Assembly (NCBI GenBank): GCA_964496705.1
Contig: CAZCBJ010000219.1
Span: forward strand, 1 to 6,636
DNA: 6,636 nucleotides
Direction of reading: 5' to 3'
Origin: CAZCBJ01 sp964496705
GTDB taxonomy: Bacteria > Chloroflexota > Anaerolineae > Anaerolineales > Anaerolineaceae
How positions within the stretch are numbered: the first letter of the stretch is position 1; each line of letters opens with the position of its first letter. Below are positions 1 through 5,370 of the stretch, piece by piece. Position numbers and translations under genes: made by a program. The notes beneath the pieces are model-generated. The model was given only the letters and a program-made list of their open reading frames with translations. It searched no databases and was not told the DNA's origin.

Positions 1-423
1 CCAGGGCTGGGCGAGGAGCGCGGCCTCGAGCTTGGACAGGCGGCCCTTCGGGGTCCCGACGAGGTACCGCACGGGCGGGGTGCTCGCGCGCATCTGCGCG
101 AGCGTCGTTTCGGTGGGGATCCCGCGATCCATGAGCCAGACCCGCTCGGCCTTGCCGTACCGTCGCTCGATCTGCCGGAGGAAGAGGCGCAGCGTCCGGT
201 TGTCGGTGGTGTTGCCGGCGAGAACCTCGTACGCCAGCGGGAAGCCCTCGGGGGTGATGATGAGCGCGATGACCAACTGGACGCAGTCGGTCCGCTTGTC
301 CCGGCTGTAGCCGAAGCGCCGCTTGTCGGTGGGGTCGTCCGGCGGGTCGCTCTCGAAGTAGGTGCTCGTGAGGTCGTAGAGCAGCACCTCGTACGTACAG
401 TTGAAGAGGTCGCGCCAGCGGGC
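1..423 (-). CDS. IS1634-like (IS4 superfamily) DDE transposase, internal fragment
   Basis: This is part of a DDE transposase that catalyses insertion-sequence cutting and strand transfer. Read on the minus strand, the protein shows EVLLYDLTSTYFES, then RRFGYSRDKRTDCVQLV, then TPEGFPLAYEVLAGNT and VWLMDRGIPTE. This order is characteristic of IS1634-type transposases. The Asp of YDLTST (codon 373-375) and the Asp of MDRG (codon 127-129) would be the first two catalytic acids. The Glu-containing region would lie beyond the left edge. The N-terminal part of about 150 or more residues expected in this family is absent. The frame is instead continuous with ribonuclease Z, with no stop and no terminal inverted repeat at the boundary. 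GC is about 69 % with almost every third position G or C, clearly richer than the neighbouring genes. The family call is firm. Whether this is a real insertion remnant or a misjoined contig end cannot be told here. Confidence 0.85.
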
Positions 424-1173
424 GGTGAGATGGGCGAAGTTGCGCGCCATATCGGCTTCCTGTTGCAGGTAGGTCGCCTCGATGACCAGCGTGTCCGCAC
501 CGCGGCATACTTCCACCAGGCTGGACGTCTCACCCACATCGCCGACATGCACCAGGCGCGTGCCGGGTTTGAAATCGCCCAGCACCCAGTCCGGCTCGAT
601 CACCCGCCCATCGGGAAGTGTGGCGGGTAATCCATCCACCAGGTTGCGACGCCACGGACCGGGAGGAATTGCCAATTGTTCAGCTTTTTCGGGAAGAAAA
701 GGACGCCGTCCCTGCTCTTCAAAAACGAAACCCAGGCAATCTGGCCCGCGGTGTTGCACCGGAAAACAACTTACCTGGAAATCCTCAGCCGTGAAGAAAG
801 CGCCGCTGCTGATGGGGATTAACGATATGGGCATCGGTGGGGTGACGCCGCGCAGCACCACCCCAAACAGCAGATCGTGGATTCGCTCCAGGGCAAATTT
901 CCCGCCGTAAATTTCCAGCTCATCGATGGTTTCCCAGCGCATAAAAGTGGAAAGCAGCCCTGCCAGACCCAGGATGTGATCCAGGTGTCCATGGGTGATC
1001 AGAATATGGTTCAGCCGTTTGAAGCCGATCCCTGCCTGCAGGATCTGGCGTTGGGTGCCCTCGCCGCAGTCCAGTAGAAAACGATATTCATCGTGTTTGA
1101 TCATCTGCGCCGGCAGATTCCGCTTGACGGACGGCGCAGAGGCAGATGTGCCCAGAAAAATAATTTCGAACAA
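424..1173 (-). CDS. rnz: Ribonuclease Z, C-terminally truncated at the transposase junction
   Basis: RNase Z is a metallo-beta-lactamase-fold endonuclease that removes 3' trailers from tRNA precursors. The protein begins MFEIIFLGTSASAPSVKRNL, then LLDCGEGTQRQ. Its metal-binding motif is H61-G-H63-L-D65-H66, followed by H141 (VQHRGPDCLG), D212 (HVGDVGET) and LVIEATYL. Near the junction is H248 (AHLTA), the HST-type motif. The usual last ligand His (as in LTHFSPRY) and about 60 C-terminal residues are missing, because the frame runs into transposase sequence around 418-430. The start is a TTG at 1171-1173, chosen because AAGGA lies 6 nt upstream (1180-1184) and because the beta-strand MFEIIFLGT must start there; no ATG is available before the core fold. 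The gene follows a tRNA-Arg by 22 nt on the same strand, so co-transcription is likely. As drawn the product should be inactive, unless the junction is an assembly error and the intact gene exists in the cell. Confidence 0.88.
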
Positions 1174-1179
1174 TGTTTT

Positions 1180-1184
1180 TCCTT
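1180..1184 (-). promoter_or_regulatory. Shine-Dalgarno of rnz, deciding the TTG start
   Basis: On the minus strand AAGGA precedes the TTG at 1173 by 6 nt. This supports TTG as initiation codon. The site lies in the 22-nt spacer between the tRNA-Arg discriminator base and rnz, so processing at the tRNA 3' end would leave a very short leader that still carries the ribosome binding site. Confidence 0.65.
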
Positions 1185-1187
1185 GTA

Positions 1188-1206
1188 CCCAGGAGTGCCC
1201 CAGGAG
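1188..1206 (-). repeat. 8-bp direct repeat at the 3' end of the tRNA-Arg
   Basis: CTCCTGGG (minus strand) occurs twice: at 1199-1206, spanning the end of the T-stem and the start of the acceptor 3' strand, and again at 1188-1195 just past the discriminator base, with GCA between. The outer copy could pair partly with the tRNA 5' strand (CCCAG). It could be a scar of integration or recombination at the tRNA end, or chance. No integrase is in the window. Confidence 0.5.
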
Positions 1207-1269
1207 GGAATCGAACTCTCAACCTCGGCCTTAGGAGTGCCTTGCTCTTTCCTTTTGAGCTACTGGGGC
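1196..1269 (-). tRNA. tRNA-Arg (anticodon CCT), with several stem mismatches
   Basis: A 74-nt cloverleaf can be laid out exactly. The acceptor is GCCCCAG/CTGGGGC with seven pairs, followed by TA, a D-arm with stem GCTC/GAGC, an anticodon loop CTCCTAA giving CCT, a 5-nt variable loop, a T-loop TTCGATT, and discriminator A at 1196. No CCA is encoded; CTC follows. Three positions do not pair: A27-G43 and A31-G39 in the anticodon stem, leaving only three central pairs, and A52-C62 in the T-stem. In each the 5' base is an A where a canonical pair would need C or G. It would read the rare AGG codon. It may be a functional but weak tRNA, a decaying copy, or a tRNA-like leader element of rnz, which starts 22 nt downstream. 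Confidence 0.88.
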
Positions 1270-1279
1270 TGGCGGTCTG

Positions 1280-1308
1280 ATTATAGCAAATCAACCCGTG
1301 CAGGGCAA
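1280..1308 (-). promoter_or_regulatory. Sigma70-type promoter of tRNA-Arg / rnz
   Basis: The minus strand carries TTGCCC (1303-1308) and a perfect TATAAT (1280-1285) separated by 17 bp. Transcription would begin around 1272, about three bases before the mature tRNA 5' end at 1269, so almost no 5' leader would need removal. No other promoter is apparent between the tRNA and rnz, whose 22-nt spacer is too short for one. This promoter probably serves both. Confidence 0.72.
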
Positions 1309-1309
1309 G

Positions 1310-1524
1310 ATAAAAAGATCATGAGCAATCGCTTCTATCAGGTCAATTCCTGGGCGACCATCCTACCTGGTGTAGGAGCTGCAGCAACGTGCAGCGCGCC
1401 AATCTTATCTGGGGGTGGTAGCCCCTCCCGAATGGCATATGGCGCACAGCCCATAAGCCATGAAAGACTATTCGGTTGTTTGGATTTTAACCCCATCCGA
1501 ATTGAATAAAGCGGTTGCTCATGT
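1310..1524 (-). ncRNA. Candidate structured small RNA, unknown family
   Basis: This gene-free stretch has far more pairing than expected. The arms 1320-1334 and 1509-1523 are complementary over 15 positions, with one C-A mismatch on the minus strand (a G-U wobble on the plus). A second helix pairs 1343-1349 with 1499-1505 (TCAATTC/GAATTGA). Inside lie hairpins at 1362-1376 (CCTAC/GTAGG), 1378-1395 (GCTGCA/TGCAGC), 1412-1425 (GGGG/CCCC) and 1432-1461 (two 5-bp helices with one mismatch). A promoter at 1531-1559 would start transcription at the edge of the closing helix. On the minus strand that helix is followed by a T-run (1312-1316), as at a terminator. The 73-codon minus frame covering it (1338-1559) resembles no protein. 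I do not recognise the RNA; 6S-like RNA or a palindromic mobile element are alternatives. Confidence 0.42.
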
Positions 1525-1530
1525 AAAAAT

Positions 1531-1559
1531 ACTATAGCATAAATCCACTCAATTTTCAA
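1531..1559 (-). promoter_or_regulatory. Sigma70-type promoter for the candidate small RNA
   Basis: The minus strand has TTGAAA (1554-1559) and TATAGT (1531-1536) with 17-bp spacing, five of six consensus matches in each box. The predicted start, near 1524, coincides with the outer end of the closing helix of the structured block. No protein gene follows in the expected position. Confidence 0.6.
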
Positions 1560-1598
1560 ATATTTCTAATTTGGATTGCAATTATCTTTATTGCGCAC

Positions 1599-1629
1599 AA
1601 CCAAACCGCCCCTCGGGCAAGAGGGGCGG
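1599..1629 (-). terminator. Intrinsic terminator of the serine protease gene
   Basis: A perfect 9-bp GC-rich stem (CCGCCCCTC at 1606-1614 with GAGGGGCGG at 1621-1629) and a 6-nt loop lies 29 bp past the protease stop codon. On the minus strand it is followed by TTTGGTT, an interrupted U-tract. No plus-strand gene ends here, so it serves the protease transcript and separates it from the small-RNA promoter. Confidence 0.75.
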
Positions 1630-1658
1630 GTGATCGCAGGAAAAATTATCTGATCAGG

Positions 1659-3398
1659 TTATTTTGGGGCGCCGGTGGCAAAGTATTCGAATTCGATTAG
1701 CACTTTTCCACCGCTGAACGATTCAACGCCGATTCCGGTGAAGCCTTCGGTCAACACGTCATCCTGAATGATGATGGGGTCTTTGCTGACCAGATCAATC
1801 AACGCCTTGCCATTGGCATACACAGCGATATTGTTACCGCTGCAAAGCATGCCGATCTTGTTCGTACCGTATCCGGTTTTCAATTCGGTCACCGGTTTGG
1901 CATCCTGCCGGTAGAATTTTGAGAGCAGCTCGACGTAGGGATTTTTCTTCTGCGCCTTCAGCTGGCTGTCGTAGCGGAAAAGCTGCAGGAAACCTGCGCG
2001 GTCCCCGATGGTTGAAACCCGCATTTCGTAGAATCCGCGGTCGGAGTAGCGGCAGACCAGCGATACGCCGTTCTTCCCGCCTCCGCCCATGGTCTCGAAT
2101 TCGGATTCCACATACACATCTGCGTATGAATACGCGTTATTGAATGCGTACACATAGGTTTCAGAGGAAGGAAGCACAAAGCGCAGCCGTCCAGGAATTG
2201 TTTCGATAAAGCTCTTTGAACTGTCACCGGCGGCAACCAGCTGACGCCAATTTTCAACGCCTGCGTTGAACTCATCGGTGAAATAATCGCCACTGGTCGT
2301 GGTGCCGCTGTCAGTCTGTCCGCCGGTGGTGCCACCGCCGGAAGATACCACTTCGAGTTTTCGGCCGTTGATTTGGCCCTCGAGGACTTCGCCGGTTTTA
2401 TAGCGTAACACCTTGATTTGCATCGTGTCGGTCATCTCATGGGCGCGCAGCACGTCGCAGTATTCCTGCATGGTGCCTTCGCGACCGACCGGGATGGACT
2501 CGAATTCAACGATGATATCGCCGGGCTTGACTCCGGTCTGGTCTGCGGGAGAACCGGATTTGACCGAGTATACCCAGATGCCATACAGGGAACCGTCATC
2601 CGTGATGAAGCCCTCGCCATTGATCCCGATGGAATGGACCGAATTGCCGTTGCGCAGCTCATCCAGGATGGGCAAGGCTTCCTTGGTGGTGATGGCATAG
2701 TAATTGTCCAGCCCCTGGGTGGAAGAATAGTTGATCCCAACCACCTGCGCATCGCGGGTGACCAGCGGTCCGCCAGAGTTGCCGGGGTTGATTTTGGCGT
2801 CATGTTCCACCGCGTTTTCGACGCTTGCCCAACTGGTGTCGATGCTCTGCTTGCGCTTTGATATGGCTCCGGCATGGCGTGTGTACTGTGGATTATCGGC
2901 GGGATACCCCAGTGAAAATACGTCCTGACCGATGCTCGGATCGTCACCAAACCATTTTAGGTATGGGAAAGGATCCCCGCTGATTTTTATTACGGCCAGA
3001 TCGGAGCATTCAGAGGTGCCTAATAATTTCGCATTGTAAGCGGTGTCATCATCACTGAAGTACACCTTGATCCGCGCGGCGCCGGTGACCACGTGATTGT
3101 TGGTGACAATTGTCCCATCGGGATCGATTACAAAACCCGACCCGCTTTTCACCTGGGCAAACGAACCAAAGGCGGGATATTCGAAGCTGCCTTCAACCAG
3201 GATCTGTACCACAGCCTTTTCAGCGTCGTCCACATTGGTGATCGCGCCAATTTCTGTGACCGGGGTTACAGTCGGGATGATTAGCGGTGTCGCGGAGGGC
3301 GCGACATCGGGAACCGGGGTGTTTTTAGCACCAGCTGTCGGCATACAGGCGAGTGTTACCAACAGGAAAATTGACAATGGGATGATCAGTCTCTTCAT
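1659..3398 (-). CDS. Lipoprotein trypsin/HtrA-like serine protease with PDZ and C-terminal beta-sandwich-like domain
   Basis: This is a predicted surface-anchored serine endopeptidase of 579 residues. It starts MKRLIIPLSIFLLVTLAC, a lipoprotein signal with the lipid-modified Cys at 18. A Pro/Thr tether (about 20-50; TPVP, SATP, PTVTP) follows. The S1 protease domain spans about 55-250 with triad His102 (TNNHVV), Asp133 (SDLAVIKI) and Ser208 (NPGNSGGPL). A PDZ domain covers about 255-345 (SPADQTGVKPGDIIVEF). After a Gly/Thr/Ser linker (351-370), the last 200 residues (from DYFTDEFNAGVENW) look like a LamG/concanavalin-type beta-sandwich, which might bind glycans or wall material; that role is inferred. 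The start is supported by AGGAG at 3404-3408, 5 nt before ATG. The gene has its own promoter, leader hairpins and terminator, so it is monocistronic. It resembles DegP/HtrA but has one PDZ and an added C-terminal domain, so I give no gene symbol. Confidence 0.9.
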   Translation of the reverse strand: MKRLIIPLSIFLLVTLACMPTAGAKNTPVPDVAPSATPLIIPTVTPVTEIGAITNVDDAEKAVVQILVEGSFEYPAFGSFAQVKSGSGFVIDPDGTIVTNNHVVTGAARIKVYFSDDDTAYNAKLLGTSECSDLAVIKISGDPFPYLKWFGDDPSIGQDVFSLGYPADNPQYTRHAGAISKRKQSIDTSWASVENAVEHDAKINPGNSGGPLVTRDAQVVGINYSSTQGLDNYYAITTKEALPILDELRNGNSVHSIGINGEGFITDDGSLYGIWVYSVKSGSPADQTGVKPGDIIVEFESIPVGREGTMQEYCDVLRAHEMTDTMQIKVLRYKTGEVLEGQINGRKLEVVSSGGGTTGGQTDSGTTTSGDYFTDEFNAGVENWRQLVAAGDSSKSFIETIPGRLRFVLPSSETYVYAFNNAYSYADVYVESEFETMGGGGKNGVSLVCRYSDRGFYEMRVSTIGDRAGFLQLFRYDSQLKAQKKNPYVELLSKFYRQDAKPVTELKTGYGTNKIGMLCSGNNIAVYANGKALIDLVSKDPIIIQDDVLTEGFTGIGVESFSGGKVLIEFEYFATGAPK

Positions 3399-3439
3399 TC
3401 TTTCTCCTCATTATTCAGTAATTTAAGTTGATACGATGG

Positions 3440-3489
3440 GACGGGAGAGTAACCCCGTCTAAATATATTTTCACTGGCAATTCTGCCAG
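3440..3489 (-). promoter_or_regulatory. Structured 5' leader of the serine protease mRNA
   Basis: The roughly 95-nt leader contains two perfect 6-bp hairpins. One is CTGGCA/TGCCAG with a 4-nt loop (3474-3489), extended by TTCA/TGAA across a 3-nt bulge right at the predicted mRNA 5' end. The other is GACGGG/CCCGTC with an 8-nt loop (3440-3459). Neither has a T-run on the minus strand. They may stabilise the mRNA or bind a regulator; no riboswitch class is recognised. Confidence 0.45.
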
Positions 3490-3499
3490 CAATGAAGCA

Positions 3500-3528
3500 A
3501 CTATAATAAAAACGATACTTAAAGTCAA
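3500..3528 (-). promoter_or_regulatory. Sigma70-type promoter of the serine protease gene
   Basis: On the minus strand TTGACT (3523-3528) and TATAGT (3500-3505) are separated by 17 bp, with five of six matches in each box. Transcription would start near 3493. It is divergent from the galT promoter, whose -35 begins about 47 bp to the right. Confidence 0.72.
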
Positions 3529-3574
3529 GTATAACTTTTTCTCAGGTCGGATACCCTACGATTATCTAATAGAA

Positions 3575-3604
3575 TTGAAAGCTGTGCGATGGTTGAGGTA
3601 CAAT
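3575..3604 (+). promoter_or_regulatory. Sigma70-type promoter of galT
   Basis: TTGAAA (3575-3580) and TACAAT (3599-3604) are spaced by 18 bp, five of six matches in each. Transcription would start near 3611, leaving a leader of about 28 nt that carries AAGGAG at 3627-3632. No obvious operator repeat overlaps it. Confidence 0.62.
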
Positions 3605-3638
3605 CGAATTGTTTCCAGTCTGAAACAAGGAGTCGCAG

Positions 3639-4682
3639 ATGAATTTTGATCAGCCGCACCGCCGATTGAACCTGCTCACTGGACAATGGATCCTGGTTTC
3701 TCCCCATCGCGCCAGACGACCCTGGCAGGGGCAAGTGGAAAAGACTGCCTCGGAGAATCTGCCTGATTTTGATCCAGATTGTTATCTCTGTCCGGGCAAC
3801 CAGCGTTCCGGCGGTCATCAAAACCCGGATTATCAGACCACTTTTGTGTTTGAAAACGACTTTTCTGCCTTATTGCCGCCTGAGCAGGGCGGCCATACCG
3901 CCGCGGTTCTCAACGGCCTGTTCCAGGCAGAGCCTGAAGCAGGAATCTGCCGCGTGGTTTGTTTTTCTCCAATTCACCGCCTGACCATACCGGAAATGCC
4001 GCTGGAAACCATCGCCGGGGTGATCCAGGCCTGGTCGGAACAGACGATTGATCTGGGAAACATGGATTTCATCCGCTATGTTCAAGTGTTTGAGAATAAA
4101 GGAGCGATGATGGGTGCCTCCAGCCCACATCCCCATTCGCAAATCTGGGCCACCGGGCATGTGCCCAACGAGCCGGCGCTGGAACTGACTCGACAAGAGG
4201 CGTATATGGATGCCCACGGCGAGTGCCTGTTGTGCGCCTATCTCCAAAGCGAAATATCATCTGGAGAGCGGTTGGTGGCTTGTAACGACCATTTCGCAGC
4301 TTTGGTGCCCTACTGGGCGGTGTGGCCTTTTGAGACCATGCTCGTCTCGCGCCGTCATATTGCCTCGCTGCCCGAGTTGATCCCTGCAGAAGTGGATGGC
4401 CTGGCGGACATCATGCGCCAACTGACCATCCGTTATGACAACCTGTTTGAGGTGTCCTTCCCTTATTCGATGGGCTTCCACCAGGCGCCCTGCGACGGGC
4501 AGCCGCATCGCGGTTGGCATCTACATGCTCATTACTATCCGCCCTTATTGCGCTCAGCCACCGTGCGTAAATTCATGGTGGGTTTCGAATTACTGGGCAT
4601 GCCGCAGCGCGACATCACCCCCGAGACAGCCGCTGAGCGGCTGCGCTCGCTGCCCGCTGTCCATTACAAGTCTCTAAAATAG
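3639..4682 (+). CDS. galT: Galactose-1-phosphate uridylyltransferase, class I
   Basis: GalT is the Leloir-pathway enzyme that exchanges UMP between UDP-glucose and galactose 1-phosphate (EC 2.7.7.12) in the cytoplasm. The 347-residue protein is the normal length. It opens with LLTGQWILVSPHRARRPWQG. Zn ligands are visible as C48 and C51 (CYLC), H113 (SPIHR) and H164. The nucleophilic His166 sits in PHPHSQIW with Gln168 after it. The second metal site is E182, H281 (GFHQAP), H296 and H298 (WHLHAHYYPP). By family knowledge these positions match those of the E. coli enzyme almost number for number. Ser167 replaces the usual Gly after the nucleophile, a mild variation. ATG at 3639 has AAGGAG six bases upstream. 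The gene stands alone, with no galK or galE next to it, and converges on the nucleoside kinase gene with only 16 bp between stops. Confidence 0.95.
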   Translation: MNFDQPHRRLNLLTGQWILVSPHRARRPWQGQVEKTASENLPDFDPDCYLCPGNQRSGGHQNPDYQTTFVFENDFSALLPPEQGGHTAAVLNGLFQAEPEAGICRVVCFSPIHRLTIPEMPLETIAGVIQAWSEQTIDLGNMDFIRYVQVFENKGAMMGASSPHPHSQIWATGHVPNEPALELTRQEAYMDAHGECLLCAYLQSEISSGERLVACNDHFAALVPYWAVWPFETMLVSRRHIASLPELIPAEVDGLADIMRQLTIRYDNLFEVSFPYSMGFHQAPCDGQPHRGWHLHAHYYPPLLRSATVRKFMVGFELLGMPQRDITPETAAERLRSLPAVHYKSLK

Positions 4683-4698
4683 AGTAAACAGGTGTCAC

Positions 4699-5349
4699 TC
4701 ACTGGCCATTTTGGCTGAAGACAACCTCTTCCTTGCCGGCTAGGCGGTCTTGAATACGTTCTACCACCGTGTCGAGATGTTTTTTGCGGTGCACGAAATC
4801 CAGGTCGTCGGTGCGCAGCGTCAGCACCGGGCACTGGTCAAAGCTGCGAATCCAGTCATCGTAGTAAGACTCGAGCAGGTTGAGGTATTCCGGGCTGATT
4901 CCTGTTTCAATATTGCGCGCGCGGCGGTGGATGCGCTCCAGCAGCACCGGCACTGGCGCTCTGAGATAAACAAGCAAAGAGGGCGGCGGCAGGTTGCGCA
5001 CCACCAGGTCAAAAACGCGTTTATACGTCTGGTAATCCAACTCGCTCAGGTTGCCCATGTGGTTCAGTGCGCGGGCGAAGATGTAGGCATCTTCGAAAAT
5101 TGAGCGGTCAATAATCGCAGAGCGCGGGTCTTCCGCCAGCTCGAGATGCTGTTGGGCACGGTGGCCGAGGAAGAACACCTGCAAGTGAAACGACCAGGCG
5201 CGCATGTCGGCGTAGAAGTCCGGCAAGTAGGGATTGTCCGCCACCGATTCATATGCAGTGCGCCAGCCCAATCGTTCACCAATCCGTTCAGTCAACGAAG
5301 TCTTTCCTGAGCCAATATTGCCCGCGACCAAAATCAATCGCTTGACCAT
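4699..5349 (-). CDS. Deoxynucleoside kinase (dAK/dGK-type)
   Basis: This enzyme phosphorylates deoxynucleosides to monophosphates with ATP or another NTP, in cytoplasmic dNTP salvage. The 216-residue length is typical of the bacterial deoxyadenosine/deoxyguanosine kinase family. The P-loop is GNIGSGKTS (10-18), followed by YESVADNPYL (33-42) with the substrate-side Glu34. FHLQVFFLGHRAQQ (54-67) matches the nucleoside-binding helix, DRSIFED (81-87) is the family DRS motif, and RRARNIE (142-148) is the LID segment. Base specificity cannot be read from the sequence with confidence. The start ATG at 5349 has AGAGG 5 nt upstream (5355-5359). It lies 21 nt after the degV stop with no terminator between, so the two genes are probably one transcription unit. 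No convincing terminator is seen in the 16-bp gap to galT. Confidence 0.92.
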   Translation of the reverse strand: MVKRLILVAGNIGSGKTSLTERIGERLGWRTAYESVADNPYLPDFYADMRAWSFHLQVFFLGHRAQQHLELAEDPRSAIIDRSIFEDAYIFARALNHMGNLSELDYQTYKRVFDLVVRNLPPPSLLVYLRAPVPVLLERIHRRARNIETGISPEYLNLLESYYDDWIRSFDQCPVLTLRTDDLDFVHRKKHLDTVVERIQDRLAGKEEVVFSQNGQ

Positions 5350-5370
5350 TTCAACCTCTGAAAAGTAAGG

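Noticed and set aside
1093..1509. Plus-strand open frame of 138 codons
   Set aside because: It crosses the tRNA, two promoters and the antisense of rnz, and has no recognisable domain. It is a chance frame.
1310..1524. Identification as SRP RNA, tmRNA or RNase P RNA
   Set aside because: The conserved SRP GGAAGGAAGCA-type core, the tmRNA tRNA-like ends and the RNase P GAGGAAAGTCC core are all absent.
1338..1559. Minus-strand open frame of 73 codons across the structured region
   Set aside because: Its translation looks like no protein, it has no ribosome site, its start overlaps the promoter -35, and hairpins explain the sequence better.
4627..4643. Perfect 7-bp hairpin CAGCCGC/GCGGCTG near the 3' end of galT as a terminator
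   Set aside because: It lies inside the coding sequence about 40 bp before the stop and has no T-run on either strand.
4672..4684. CTCTA/TAGAG hairpin at the galT stop as a bidirectional terminator
   Set aside because: Only five mostly weak pairs, a 3-nt loop and no T-run. It is too weak to call.
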